The notes: generated from the sequence alone by a model not told the origin. 64,000 nt of DNA from Cyanobacteria bacterium TGS_CYA1 (GCA_026129135.1 JAHCIQ010000002.1:496001-560000), one strand, 5' to 3'; shown: positions 23,543 to 32,783, numbered from the stretch's first letter. Made by a program: numbers and translations.

Positions 23543-26249
23543 TTCAGGCTTATCGCCTCTGCAAAGCGAAGAAGTCCTTACCCGTCAGTTACTCGAAGAG
23601 CAACGATTGCGCTTTTATAAACGCACAGGAAGACTCTTTGCCGGTCTCATGATCTGTCAGTGGCTTGCAAGCATTTTTCTGGCTCTGGTATGGGCACCAC
23701 TGACCTGGGATGGAAGCTCGAGCACTTTCCACGTTCATTTGCTGGCTGCAATTTTTCTAGGCGGCATCATTACCATTTTTCCCGTCTATCTGGCCATTGC
23801 TAAACCAGGATTGGTAATAACCAGACACATAATAGGCATTGCCCAGATGTGCATGTCGGCGCTTTTGATTCATTTGAGCGGAGGACGCATTGAGACACAT
23901 TTTCATATTTTTTGTTCGCTTGCACTTCTTGCCTTCTATCTCGACTGGCGCGTTTTAATTACTGCATCACTAGTGGTGGCGCTGGATCACTGGATAAGAG
24001 GAGTGTTCTGGCCGCAATCGGTTTATGGAGAAATAATGGTAGAGCCTTGGCGCTGGCTCGAGCACACAGGCTGGATTGTTTTTGAAGATGCAATTTTGAC
24101 CTTTTCAATCAAGGACCATCTAAAGTCTATTGAAGAAAGTGCTTCACGCCAAGCTAGTCTGGCTAAGACAAATGAGCAAATCGAAATCAAAGTGCATGAG
24201 CGTACTCAGGAACTTGCACTTACCAACGAAAAGTTGCAAGAATTATCGAAAGAACTTTCTTTTTCGCGCGACGAAGCAATTCAGGCCTCGAGTTTCAAGT
24301 CTGATTTTCTTGCCAATATGAGCCATGAAATTCGCACGCCATTAAATGCGGTTATCGGACTGAGCGATCTGCTCATGCGCACACCCCTTAATGACGAGCA
24401 ACGCGAGTTCAGTTCAATTATCAACAACTCAGCTGATTTGCTTTTAGACCTGGTAAACGACATCCTGGACTATTCAAAAATCGAGGCAGGAAAACTCGAT
24501 TTAGAATTGATCGAATTCGACATCATCGAACTGATAGAGAACACTTGCGAAATCGTAAACGAACGTGCACGCAGCAAGAATCTCACTTTGTCCAGTTTCA
24601 TCGATCCTACAATTTCAAGAATTGTCAAAGGAGACCCTGGACGTATTAGACAAATTTTGCTCAATTTCTTGAGTAACAGTATCAAATTCACCCAGCAGGG
24701 AGAAATCGTCGTAAAGGCGATGGGAAGTCAATCCGAGGATTCAGAATCCAATCTGGTAGAAGTGACTTTCCTGGTTAAAGATACAGGAATTGGGCTCAGT
24801 GAAATTGCTCGCGAAAGGCTATTCCAGCCATTCACCCAGGCAGATAATTCTGTAACGCGCAAATATGGTGGCACCGGTCTTGGACTTGCCATCTCGGACA
24901 AACTGGTCAAACTGATGGGCGGCAATATCGAATTCGAATCTGTTTATGGCAAAGGTTCGACATTTGGCTTCAAAATCAAAATGGAAGCGGTGCTCAAAGA
25001 GCCCGGACAATCGCTTTCCTGCCCTATCAACGAATTTAACGCCAATCGCATTCTATTGGTCGACGGTCTTGAAGAAATACAAAACGTGCTTCATTCTTAC
25101 GCTTCTATCATGGGCGTAAGAGCAAGTGTTGCAAGTGATATGGACAAAGCGCTCGTCATGATGAAAACTGAAGCGGCAAAAGACCCATTCGACATTATTT
25201 TATTTTTGATGAATCAAGGAAACGAAGAATCCTTACTCAAATTCAAGAATTTATCCAGTTATCCACAATTGCAAAAAGCTAAATTAGCAGTAATTTCAAG
25301 CTCTAATGAGAAAGAATTTGTACAACAAATTATGCAAGAGGAACTTGCCCACTTCTTTTCTGCTCCAGTAAAAAAATCGAAATTTGTCGAGGGACTGGTG
25401 AATCTGCTCAGACAAAAAACAGATACGCAAAAGAAAGTCGAACAACCAGACGAACCCGATGCTAAGCAGGAATCGAGTTCTCTTGTACTTGTAGTAGAAG
25501 ATAACGCTGCCAATCAAAAAGTAGCATTATTGCAATTACGAGAGCTTGGCATACCTGCCCACGCGGTGGGCAATGGCATAGAGGCGCTGGAAGCGGTTAC
25601 AAGAACCCAGTACGCACTGATTTTAATGGACTGTCAAATGCCCGAAATGGACGGCATTCAGGCTACAAAAGAAATTCGCAAAATGGAAACCCTTACAGGC
25701 AAGCGCTCTCCAATTGTGGCCATGACCGCACATGCACTGGCAAGCGATCGCCTGGAATGCCTGACTGCAGGTATGGACGATTATATTAGCAAACCAGTCA
25801 ATCAGAAAAAATTGGCAGAAGTGCTTGAGCGCTGGATGCCCAGGGTAACGCGAACAGGTAACTCCAATCAGGAAATTACAGGCGACATCGCCATTAAAAA
25901 ACGTCCGATAGAAATCGATACGCTCAAAAAGACTTTTGGAGCCAAAGTGGCTGTGGAATTGATGCTTGAATTTTTGTCCGACTCAAGACGCCTTTTGCAA
26001 AAACTCGATAATGACCTTGAGTTGGAAGATTTGACTGCTCTTAAAATGGATTTGCATGAATTGAAAGGTATGACAGCAAGCTTATATGCCTCTGAGATTG
26101 CCGAATTGAGCCGATTGACCGAGGAGCGAATACGCCAAACCAAAGACGAAAAGCACGACTGGAGCTTGTACAAAGAGGCAATTGACGAAATTCGCTCTGC
26201 CTGGCTTAGAGCCAAGGATTATATCGAGTCCCATACCCGCGTACTTTGA
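23529..26249 (+). CDS. hybrid histidine kinase with multi-pass sensor, two receivers and HPt
   Basis: Encodes 906 residues. Five to six membrane helices fill residues 35-180, including a conserved GGRIETHFHIFCSLALLAFY stretch also seen in other bacterial kinases of this type. A coiled-coil linker leads to MSHEIRTPLNAVIG (phospho-acceptor H266), then an ATPase domain with NFLSNSIKFTQQG, DTGIGL and GGTGLGLAISDKL. The first receiver (about 520-640) lacks the Asp (IILFLMN where D is expected) and is a pseudo-receiver. The second (about 655-775) has D701 in LILMDCQMPEMDG. A C-terminal HPt domain has H843 in LHELKG. It overlaps the RedB-like gene by 14 bases. The final phosphoryl target is not evident nearby. 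Confidence 0.93.
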   Translation: MNATNSGLSPLQSEEVLTRQLLEEQRLRFYKRTGRLFAGLMICQWLASIFLALVWAPLTWDGSSSTFHVHLLAAIFLGGIITIFPVYLAIAKPGLVITRHIIGIAQMCMSALLIHLSGGRIETHFHIFCSLALLAFYLDWRVLITASLVVALDHWIRGVFWPQSVYGEIMVEPWRWLEHTGWIVFEDAILTFSIKDHLKSIEESASRQASLAKTNEQIEIKVHERTQELALTNEKLQELSKELSFSRDEAIQASSFKSDFLANMSHEIRTPLNAVIGLSDLLMRTPLNDEQREFSSIINNSADLLLDLVNDILDYSKIEAGKLDLELIEFDIIELIENTCEIVNERARSKNLTLSSFIDPTISRIVKGDPGRIRQILLNFLSNSIKFTQQGEIVVKAMGSQSEDSESNLVEVTFLVKDTGIGLSEIARERLFQPFTQADNSVTRKYGGTGLGLAISDKLVKLMGGNIEFESVYGKGSTFGFKIKMEAVLKEPGQSLSCPINEFNANRILLVDGLEEIQNVLHSYASIMGVRASVASDMDKALVMMKTEAAKDPFDIILFLMNQGNEESLLKFKNLSSYPQLQKAKLAVISSSNEKEFVQQIMQEELAHFFSAPVKKSKFVEGLVNLLRQKTDTQKKVEQPDEPDAKQESSSLVLVVEDNAANQKVALLQLRELGIPAHAVGNGIEALEAVTRTQYALILMDCQMPEMDGIQATKEIRKMETLTGKRSPIVAMTAHALASDRLECLTAGMDDYISKPVNQKKLAEVLERWMPRVTRTGNSNQEITGDIAIKKRPIEIDTLKKTFGAKVAVELMLEFLSDSRRLLQKLDNDLELEDLTALKMDLHELKGMTASLYASEIAELSRLTEERIRQTKDEKHDWSLYKEAIDEIRSAWLRAKDYIESHTRVL

Positions 26250-26319
26250 CGGGAACCAATTAGCGAAAAGTCCGTCCCCCCTGCAGATGTTAAACGGGGA
26301 ACGGGGGTAAACAAGCATT

Positions 26320-26775
26320 ATGATGAAATCAATAACGTGTCTTTTAGCCGTAGTGCTATTAGCAACAGGACTAATAGGCTTATTCGAGCCTTCATTCATG
26401 GGCATGGCGCTCAATTTATCTCACAGTCTTTTACTGCTGGCAGCAGGTAGTTTGACCTTGTATTTTGGAGTTCAGGGTACTGAATTTCAGGCGCGAGACA
26501 CTTGTAAAGCTTTAGGCATACTGTTTGGGCTTATCGGTCTTGCCACATTCTTTGCCGGACCAGGGGTAGCAACAGCTGGTGGACTCGAGATTCGAGCAGA
26601 CGACGTGCTGAAGCTCTTGCCTGGACAAATCGAGTTGACTACAAGCGACGCGATTCGAAATCTGATTATAGGTGTCCTTGCGATAATGGCCGGATTTTTT
26701 CCAAGAGAGCAAGAAATCCAGATCGATATGAAGGTACAGGACATGCAGATAAAAGCTGCAAAACAGACTGATTAA
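26320..26775 (+). CDS. small four-helix membrane protein (DUF4383-like)
   Basis: Encodes 151 residues. Four hydrophobic helices are visible: ITCLLAVVLLATGLIGLF, SLLLLAAGSLTLYFGV, LGILFGLIGLATFFAGP and NLIIGVLAIMAGFF. A charged 25-residue tail follows. The arrangement resembles DUF4383-type proteins of unknown function. A G-rich stretch (GGGGGT) about 12 bases before the ATG is a poor ribosome site, so the start is moderately sure. A clear terminator follows at 26797. Confidence 0.72.
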   Translation: MMKSITCLLAVVLLATGLIGLFEPSFMGMALNLSHSLLLLAAGSLTLYFGVQGTEFQARDTCKALGILFGLIGLATFFAGPGVATAGGLEIRADDVLKLLPGQIELTTSDAIRNLIIGVLAIMAGFFPREQEIQIDMKVQDMQIKAAKQTD

Positions 26776-26796
26776 AAATGATTCGATACGCTTTTG

Positions 26797-26828
26797 GAGG
26801 ACGCTTAAAATGGGCGTCCTCTTTCTCT
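26797..26828 (+). terminator. intrinsic terminator
   Basis: GAGGACGC (26797-26804) pairs perfectly with GCGTCCTC (26814-26821) around a 9-base loop, followed by TTTCTCT. It lies 21 bases after the small membrane protein gene and separates it from the next plus-strand gene. Confidence 0.8.
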
Positions 26829-26889
26829 ATCCAGAATTTTTTGGTATAAAAAATATCAAAAGGTCGTATTCTGCATCGGGTTCAAGAAC

Positions 26890-27324
26890 GTGAAAAATAA
26901 ATGGGCTGCACTAGCCGTCTGCACAGTTCTTTTGATTGCATCGGTTGCATATTATTTTTACATGCAATCTAGAAGCAATTCAGACGTGGTGGGAATAGAA
27001 AAAAACTGGTGGGACGATCCAACGACGCAAGAGCAAAAATGGGCTGAGCAATATAAGAGTTCTACTCCTAAGCCCAAAAACGATCCACTAGAGCAAGAGG
27101 AAGAAAACCGAGACCACTACGATGACATGGTGCAGCTGAAAGCGACCAATTCAAGGCGCGTTGTGCTAATCAAAAGAAAGTTGCAAGAATTACAAACTCA
27201 ATTGCAAAATGCTTCTAGCCAGGCAGAAGCAGACGACCTGCAAAGAGAGATAAACAAGCGGCGCGAAAAACTCAAGAATATAAGAGAAGACGACCAGTTC
27301 ATTCAGTTAATAACGGGTCAATGA
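26890..27324 (+). CDS. single-pass membrane protein with C-terminal coiled coil
   Basis: Encodes 144 residues from a GTG at 26890. One N-terminal membrane helix (WAALAVCTVLLIASVAYYFYM) is followed by a polar stretch containing WWDDPTTQEQKWAEQY and by a charged helix of about 50 residues (VVLIKRKLQELQTQLQ, ADDLQREINKRREKLKNI) that should form a coiled coil. No family was recognised. It ends two bases before the TPR gene at 27326, so both are one transcription unit and may form an envelope complex. Confidence 0.7.
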   Translation: MKNKWAALAVCTVLLIASVAYYFYMQSRSNSDVVGIEKNWWDDPTTQEQKWAEQYKSSTPKPKNDPLEQEEENRDHYDDMVQLKATNSRRVVLIKRKLQELQTQLQNASSQAEADDLQREINKRREKLKNIREDDQFIQLITGQ

Positions 27325-27325
27325 A

Positions 27326-28120
27326 ATGCCTAGAATTCAAAACTTATTACTGATATCGATTTGTCTTTCCTCTTTCGCCCAGACTCAATTATTTTTATCC
27401 CCGGCCAAAGGAGCAGAACCTGATTATTTAAAAGCCGCAATGAGCGAGTATTATAAGGGTCATTTCGATCTTGCTCGAGCACAGCTTGAAGAAGCTCTTA
27501 AAAGGGAGCCAAAGAATCAGATAGCTCATTATTTTTTGGCTCAAACACTGTGCGAAATGCACAATAATAAAGGCGCTTTGCAAGAATACGAGCTTTGTTT
27601 CAAACTCGATCCCAAATCTTCATGCGGTATCAAAGCAAAAGAAGGAATTGAACAGTTCAAAAAATTCGAGCAACGAGGTTACCAGACAGTCAGGCAGAAT
27701 AGACGAGACCTGGCGCATGATCGTCTCACCAGTCAAATAGATAGAAAAGTCGAAGAAAGCATCGAATCGAATAAAGCAATTTCAAAAAAAACGATGGAAG
27801 ATGCACAAAAAGAAGCAGAGCGCATCAAAGCTCAGGCCGAGCAAGATATAAAATCGTTGCCGAGGTTGCGACGAAACGGTTACTGGCGAAATCAAATGAC
27901 TCAACAGATACGCGAACAATCAAAAGAGCGTGCTACAAGCGTTATGGACAGGGCGAAAGCACAAACCGAACAAATGGAAAAAGACACAGCTTCTAAAATT
28001 GAATCTTTTCAAAGTTTGAAAGAAGGTATACATCAGGGTCTTCAACAGCATAAAAAAGGCACTAATATCGCGCCGGAAGGTACTAATGCGTATGTTCGAA
28101 ATTACGAGCATAAGAAATAA
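27326..28120 (+). CDS. secreted TPR and coiled-coil protein
   Basis: Encodes 264 residues. A signal peptide (LLLISICLSSFAQTQLFL, likely cut near AKGAEP) is followed by two to three TPR units (YYKGHFDLARAQLEEALKREPKNQIAHYFLAQTL, then NKGALQEYELCFKLDPKS). From about 130 to the end is a long charged helix rich in E, K, Q and R (KTMEDAQKEAERIKAQAEQD). It is likely a periplasmic scaffold. It is coupled to the membrane protein just upstream. Its last 38 bases overlap the end of the convergent gene at 28083. Confidence 0.78.
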   Translation: MPRIQNLLLISICLSSFAQTQLFLSPAKGAEPDYLKAAMSEYYKGHFDLARAQLEEALKREPKNQIAHYFLAQTLCEMHNNKGALQEYELCFKLDPKSSCGIKAKEGIEQFKKFEQRGYQTVRQNRRDLAHDRLTSQIDRKVEESIESNKAISKKTMEDAQKEAERIKAQAEQDIKSLPRLRRNGYWRNQMTQQIREQSKERATSVMDRAKAQTEQMEKDTASKIESFQSLKEGIHQGLQQHKKGTNIAPEGTNAYVRNYEHKK

Positions 28121-28610
28121 TCGCTTTGTCCTTGAAACGTGCTTTTATTTTTTCGCGCACTTTCAAAAGAGTGTCGTGACTGTAAGCCAACCTACCCCAT
28201 GAGCCTTTGTAAGTATCGAAAGCACCATCGTGCGGCTGGAATTGTTCAAGGAATATGATCCAGCGCGAACCCAGCTCGGGCATTTTGTTAGCACAAAGTG
28301 CATAATCTTGAGGCTTGCTTTCATTCACATTTTCACTCTGCACGAAACGCACAGGCAATTTGGTTTTGCAACAAGGCTTACCGGCGAGTATTTGTACCAG
28401 TTTAAAATTTGCATGAGGTGGATATGCATCACCTTTGTCTTTGTCATAACCTTCATACAGTGCCAGGGCTATGAAGTTCGATTTGTTCACCAATTCATCG
28501 ATCTTCGCATCGGGCGAAATTACTGAATCAGCTGAAACCGATTTTAGATGCACAAACCCAGAGACAAGAACGCTAATAAAAAGGAACATCATTTTTTTTG
28601 CTTTTTTCAT
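28083..28610 (-). CDS. secreted hypothetical protein
   Basis: Encodes 175 residues with a signal peptide (MMFLFISVLVSGFVHLKSVSA). The mature part has IDELVNKSNFIALALYEGYDK, a CC pair (GKPCCKTKLPVRFV), one further Cys, and a GSRWIIFLEQF strand. The pattern of a threatened-strand beta domain resembles small secreted proteins that report dissolved cost or cofactor, but no family could be named. Its ATG overlaps the stop of the upstream hydrolase gene (ATGA), so the two are co-translated. Its 3' end overlaps the convergent TPR gene by 38 bases. Confidence 0.65.
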   Translation of the reverse strand: MKKAKKMMFLFISVLVSGFVHLKSVSADSVISPDAKIDELVNKSNFIALALYEGYDKDKGDAYPPHANFKLVQILAGKPCCKTKLPVRFVQSENVNESKPQDYALCANKMPELGSRWIIFLEQFQPHDGAFDTYKGSWGRLAYSHDTLLKVREKIKARFKDKAIISYARNFEHTH

Positions 28611-29803
28611 TTTTGCACTTTTGCCTTCTTACGTTTTTCAATGACAGAACGGTGTACGATGAAGCATGCTTCTCCATCGTCTGAAAGCATAGATATGCCA
28701 TTTCGAGTAATGCGACCAAAATGTTCGAAAGGCAAATAATGTAATACGCGCAAGAACTCGATGCTTCGGGGCTCTGCAATACTTCCGTAATCGATAAATT
28801 CGATTCCAGTCAAATCGGCGCCGCCAACTCCAAGTTTGTCTGTATTTTTGAGACTGAGCAAATCGTTAGCAGCAGAAATTTTCAAAACACGATCTTTTGG
28901 ATTATGAAAAACGGCCACATATTTGGCCTTTTTCTTCAAGCTGCCAGCCACTTGCACGAACAAGTCGTTGTCGACATCTGGAGCAATAAAATATACCCGC
29001 TCAAAATGTTCATTAGCGTCTGTGACAAGATAGCGCGCCATAAGCCGGTTTCCCAGACTATGCGCCACAAGTATTATTTTCGTGTCGACTGGCAATTTGC
29101 TCTTCAAATCTTTCAAAAAGGTTGTCAAATCGCTCATTACTTGCTTGTCGTCAATCATTTCTCGGTCGGACAGATATAAAGCTCGCAAGCGTTTGCGCCC
29201 CCAGAGCTTTGGAATTTTGAGCCCTGCAGTGCCTTTGGACGGCCAGGTGAAACTGACTACTGGCGCCTCGACCGAGGCTGACATAATTCCAGCGCTATAA
29301 AGTGAATTTTCGCCACTCGATGCAAAACCGTGAATATAAACATAAACAGTTTTGCTTTCTTCGCTTGCCTTAGCCAGTCGTGACCAGAAGTCTCTTGTCA
29401 CTTCGACATTTTGCAAAAAATCTTTCGCTTCGGGCTCCGCCACGTAGCCTCTGATTTCAATGTAAGGCTCAAATGTACGAAGATTCTGATCCAGGCTGCA
29501 ACCCAAATGCGTCAAGGAAGGAAGAAGATTATTATCTTGCAAGTATGTTCTGCTCACTGGTAAAAGCGCCTCTGCAAAACCAAGTTTGAGCGGACCCAAC
29601 TTACTGCCCGATTCATCTTTGTTTGAAGTTATCTTCAGCCTGTCACTGGCAAAAAATACTGGCACCTTGATAATTGGCGGTCCAGATTCTTTTGCCTTGA
29701 AGGCTTGAACCGGGATAAGCGCAAAGGCGCCGAAAAACAAGCTCAAACAAAGCGAAATAAAGTAGTTGTGATAACGCCTGATTCTCAAAGGCATAGCTGA
29801 CAT
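28607..29803 (-). CDS. secreted alpha/beta hydrolase, DUF900-type
   Basis: Encodes 398 residues. An N-terminal signal segment (YFISLCLSLFFGAFALIPVQA) precedes a DUF900-like alpha/beta hydrolase: VPVFFASDR, VYVYIHGFASSGENSLYSAG (oxyanion loop), PVVSFTWPSKG, the nucleophile elbow VAHSLGNRLM (Ser), IAPDVDNDLF and a late His region. Such proteins are putative esterases, substrate unknown. Since it is exported, it may act on envelope or external esters. It is translationally coupled to the small secreted protein that follows. Confidence 0.85.
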   Translation of the reverse strand: MSAMPLRIRRYHNYFISLCLSLFFGAFALIPVQAFKAKESGPPIIKVPVFFASDRLKITSNKDESGSKLGPLKLGFAEALLPVSRTYLQDNNLLPSLTHLGCSLDQNLRTFEPYIEIRGYVAEPEAKDFLQNVEVTRDFWSRLAKASEESKTVYVYIHGFASSGENSLYSAGIMSASVEAPVVSFTWPSKGTAGLKIPKLWGRKRLRALYLSDREMIDDKQVMSDLTTFLKDLKSKLPVDTKIILVAHSLGNRLMARYLVTDANEHFERVYFIAPDVDNDLFVQVAGSLKKKAKYVAVFHNPKDRVLKISAANDLLSLKNTDKLGVGGADLTGIEFIDYGSIAEPRSIEFLRVLHYLPFEHFGRITRNGISMLSDDGEACFIVHRSVIEKRKKAKVQK

Positions 29804-29874
29804 GAAGAGGCATCCCGTGATTTAATTTTGTGCTTAAGAGTTCCCAAATTTATTTAGCAGAGGAAAAAATTTCG

Positions 29875-30912
29875 ATGCACTCACGCTCTAACAAGCTCAA
29901 ATTTAGTTTGGCAATCCTGTCACTACTTTTAATGAGCTCAAAACCTTCTCTGGCGCAAGAAGAGCAAGCAATTTTTTCCAAGATTGAAGATTTCGTCAAG
30001 AAAACCTATCCCCACGCAAAAATAACTCGCGAACCTAATAAGCTCCATTTCGAATCCAAAATAAAAAACTTAGTTGGATATTACAGCAAAGAAAAAATGA
30101 AAGTCCCCGATGCAGGCGGTATCATGGGTGATATCACGGTAGAGTCTGGCGAATATAACAGCAAAGATAAACACGTTCTTTCTAACGAGCAAAACGAAGG
30201 TGTGATGTCCACCTTGAAATTGGCACCTTATAACAAAAGCACTAACAGCCACTTGCTTGCAAAGCTTTATTTTCCACTTGATACTACTTATGATTTCAAA
30301 GAACATATGAAGTCGCTTATTAAAGAATACGGTTCTGCTGGAGCCCCACACGCAGAGCTAAGCAAAGACGAGTTGCATAAAAAGGCCATGGACGAGAGTC
30401 AAAAAGATGTTTCAAATTGGGTCGAAACTTCCAACCTGGAAGAACAGCTCGAACTAGCCAACGATGCAATTAAGCGCCACAACTGGGAGGGCGCTAGAAG
30501 ACATTATCGTGCCGCTGCTTTAATATCCCCAAAACAAATAGAGTTCTATCCTAAATATTATGAAGCCTGCCAGAGAAGCGGCTTTTGGAGTGAAGCGCAA
30601 GAAGTTGCTTCTAAACTGGTCAAATCGTCTCCCGAAAACGAACGTCAGTACATAGAAAAATATGCTGATGCACTTGTTGCAAATAAAAATGCTGACAAGG
30701 CAATCGAAGTTTTGCGCAGAGCTCTTGAGTTATCTGTAGATGGCAGACAAAAGACCAGGCTGTATCACGCCCTCTTGCAGATTGCCATCAATAAGCACGA
30801 CGATAATTTAATCGAGTCCACAAGCAAAGAGCTTTTGAAAGTTTCGCCCGATGAAGACGATGTCAGGGCCAGACTTTTAGAAATCCGCAAGAAAAAGAAA
30901 ACGCAAGAGTGA
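29875..30912 (+). CDS. secreted TPR-repeat protein
   Basis: Encodes 345 residues from the ATG at 29875 (AGAGGA about ten bases upstream). A signal peptide (SLAILSLLLMSSKPSLA, then QEEQ) is followed by a domain of about 160 residues with no recognised family. C-terminal TPR units follow: LANDAIKRHNWEGARRHYRAA, SGFWSEAQEVASKLVKSSPE and NADKAIEVLRRALELS. The last part is a charged helix. It probably mediates protein contacts in the envelope. It is divergent from the hydrolase gene, with 71 bases between starts. Confidence 0.8.
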   Translation: MHSRSNKLKFSLAILSLLLMSSKPSLAQEEQAIFSKIEDFVKKTYPHAKITREPNKLHFESKIKNLVGYYSKEKMKVPDAGGIMGDITVESGEYNSKDKHVLSNEQNEGVMSTLKLAPYNKSTNSHLLAKLYFPLDTTYDFKEHMKSLIKEYGSAGAPHAELSKDELHKKAMDESQKDVSNWVETSNLEEQLELANDAIKRHNWEGARRHYRAAALISPKQIEFYPKYYEACQRSGFWSEAQEVASKLVKSSPENERQYIEKYADALVANKNADKAIEVLRRALELSVDGRQKTRLYHALLQIAINKHDDNLIESTSKELLKVSPDEDDVRARLLEIRKKKKTQE

Positions 30913-30945
30913 GATAATTGTATCCCCCCACACGAGGATGCAAAG

Positions 30946-31221
30946 ATGCCTACAGTTTTTGATGAAAAATTAGAAAGTCTCGAAAAGTCTTTTCGTGCCG
31001 AATCCTTCCCGCAATTCAGCGAAGTTCGCGAAGCATCCGGATTTGTCGTAGACACGCTTGACATAGCATGGTCTGCCGCCAAAGCCATTTTCGGTGATAA
31101 AGCAACTCCTGATCATGCTCTTGAAATTTATGATCGCATGATTTTGCGTATCGAAGCTGTTCAAGCTCAAGATAGCGACGATGATGAATACGGCGACGAA
31201 GACGAGTACGAAGAAGACTAG
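30946..31221 (+). CDS. small acidic hypothetical protein
   Basis: Encodes 91 residues. The first 75 are mixed helix (FDEKLESLEKSFRAESF, IAWSAAKAIFGDKATP, YDRMILRIEAVQ) and the last 15 are almost all Asp, Glu and Tyr. ACGAGG about nine bases before the ATG supports translation. No family was recognised. It follows the TPR gene by 33 bases, so it is likely in the same transcript. Its stop overlaps the convergent small gene by four bases. Confidence 0.65.
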   Translation: MPTVFDEKLESLEKSFRAESFPQFSEVREASGFVVDTLDIAWSAAKAIFGDKATPDHALEIYDRMILRIEAVQAQDSDDDEYGDEDEYEED

Positions 31222-31508
31222 TCAGATAGTCTTTCAAGCAATATAGCGCTACAAGCCGGCTCGAATCCATGTTCAGTCGGCTTGCGCTCTTTTTGATATT
31301 TTTGCAAATGTATTTTTGCGAGATCTTTCTTGCAAGCTAAATAGGCTTCGGCTCCAAGCCAGAAATCCTGATTGGGATAGCCGACTTGTAAAAATTTCTC
31401 TTTTGTAAGTTTCCCCGAAAGATACTCGACTATAGCGATTGGATTGTAGCCGTATATATTCTGGACGGGGTCGGTCAGTTGGGGCAGTATCGCCTTTTTC
31501 TTATTCAT
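31218..31508 (-). CDS. small hypothetical protein
   Basis: Encodes 96 residues from ATG at 31508. A TTG five codons earlier is less likely. It contains the helical stretch NIYGYNPIAIVEYLSGKLTK and, later, QDFWLGAEAYLACKKDLAKI. No signal peptide or known motif was seen. The gene lies 15 bases after the lipoprotein gene on the same strand and may share its promoter. Confidence 0.6.
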   Translation of the reverse strand: MNKKKAILPQLTDPVQNIYGYNPIAIVEYLSGKLTKEKFLQVGYPNQDFWLGAEAYLACKKDLAKIHLQKYQKERKPTEHGFEPACSAILLERLSD

Positions 31509-31523
31509 GACGCTCTGGTGCAA

Positions 31524-31895
31524 CTAAGTATATACAGGAGACATATTTTTCTGGATTTGACAATTGGTATGCCTGTAACTCGAATTTCCGGGTCCAGCCA
31601 CAATGTCTTGCATTTCCTTCATATCTCGCTCGAAATCTGGTGAATCTATTTCCAGTCCAAGACTGTAAGAAAGAATCATGGCCCAATCGTCAGCGTGATA
31701 ATCGCGAGATTTTATCTGTTGAGCTTCTCTTTTGACAGATGCAGAATCTGTCTTGCCGCAAGGAGAATTAAGGGGTCTGTTTTTGGAAATAGACGGATAT
31801 TTCTCGCTTGCAGAGCGCATGTCGAAACTGCACGCGCTCAAAGCAAGAAAAGAACTGATAAAAACCAGATTTCGAAAAAGAACTCTTTTTATCAT
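31524..31895 (-). CDS. small lipoprotein
   Basis: Encodes 123 residues. The N-terminus is a lipoprotein signal peptide (LVFISSFLALSAC) with lipobox LSAC, so the mature protein should be anchored through Cys22. The remaining 100 residues are polar, with two further Cys and a helical YHADDWAMILSYSLGLEI element. The function is unknown. It lies upstream of the small gene at 31508 and 12 bases past the end of the pirin gene on the same strand. Confidence 0.72.
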   Translation of the reverse strand: MIKRVLFRNLVFISSFLALSACSFDMRSASEKYPSISKNRPLNSPCGKTDSASVKREAQQIKSRDYHADDWAMILSYSLGLEIDSPDFERDMKEMQDIVAGPGNSSYRHTNCQIQKNMSPVYT

Positions 31896-31907
31896 TCATC
31901 TATTTTA

Positions 31908-32783
31908 TCAGGGGGTGTGAACTCTGCCCATTTTTCCAGATTGAAAATCCGAGATAGCTTGAAAAATCTCAGCTTTGGTGTTCATTACGAACGGTCCGTA
32001 ACTTGCGACTGGCTCGTTTATGGGTTCACCTGCCATAAAAAGCAATCTTGACTGGCGCGAGGATTTTATTTCGATAGTATCACCAGCGGTATCCATGAGC
32101 ACGAGTCTCGGTTCATCGGCTATGGTGGCACCATCAATCTCAACCTCTCCTTCCATAAATAAAAGAGCAGAGCTGAAACCTCTTGTTACAGGAAGAATAA
32201 CATTGCTATCACCGGTCAATTTCAAATCGATCAAAGACACGGGCGTAAAAGTATTTGCAGGACCGGTAGCGTCTTGCAGAGTCCCTGCAATTACTCGAGC
32301 AATACTTCCTTGCTGGTCTAATTTTACACAGGCAATGTCTCGACTCAAAAGAGTTTGATATCGAGGACTGGTCATTTTATGCACAGCGGGCAAATTGACC
32401 CAGAGTTGAATCATTTCGAATTCGCCACCATTTTTGGAAAATTCGCGCTCGTGCATTTCTTCATGCACCACACCAGATCCAGCAGTCATCCACTGCACGT
32501 CGCCTGGATGAATAATGCCTTGATTGCCAGCCGAGTCTTTGTGTTCGACACTACCTTGGTATGCAATTGTGACTGTCTCGAATCCTCGGTGAGGATGTTC
32601 GCCCACTCCCTTTGGACGCGCGCTTGGCTTGAACTGGGCAGGACCTGCATAGTCGAGCATCAAAAAGGGATTTATATCTTTGTCCACTCCACTTGAAGGG
32701 AAGAAATTTCGCACTGGAAAGCCATCGCCAACCCAGTGTGACGAGCCTGCGCGATTGATAGATTTGATTTTTTTGTTATTCAT
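31908..32783 (-). CDS. pirin family protein
   Basis: Encodes 291 residues, a two-domain cupin of the pirin family. The N-terminal cupin has the metal site: GEHPHRGFETVTIAYQG (two His), VEHKDS, then MTAGSGVVHEEM (His and Glu). The C-terminal cupin is present but lacks metal ligands, as in other pirins. Pirins are iron-binding proteins, and some have quercetinase activity or regulatory roles. The start overlaps the stop of the marR gene by four bases, so this is a two-gene operon, probably repressed by the MarR protein. Confidence 0.93.
   Translation of the reverse strand: MNNKKIKSINRAGSSHWVGDGFPVRNFFPSSGVDKDINPFLMLDYAGPAQFKPSARPKGVGEHPHRGFETVTIAYQGSVEHKDSAGNQGIIHPGDVQWMTAGSGVVHEEMHEREFSKNGGEFEMIQLWVNLPAVHKMTSPRYQTLLSRDIACVKLDQQGSIARVIAGTLQDATGPANTFTPVSLIDLKLTGDSNVILPVTRGFSSALLFMEGEVEIDGATIADEPRLVLMDTAGDTIEIKSSRQSRLLFMAGEPINEPVASYGPFVMNTKAEIFQAISDFQSGKMGRVHTP

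Noticed and set aside
26250-26319. Terminator between the hybrid kinase and the small membrane protein
   Set aside because: The C-rich and G-rich stretches can pair only with a mismatch and no T-run follows.
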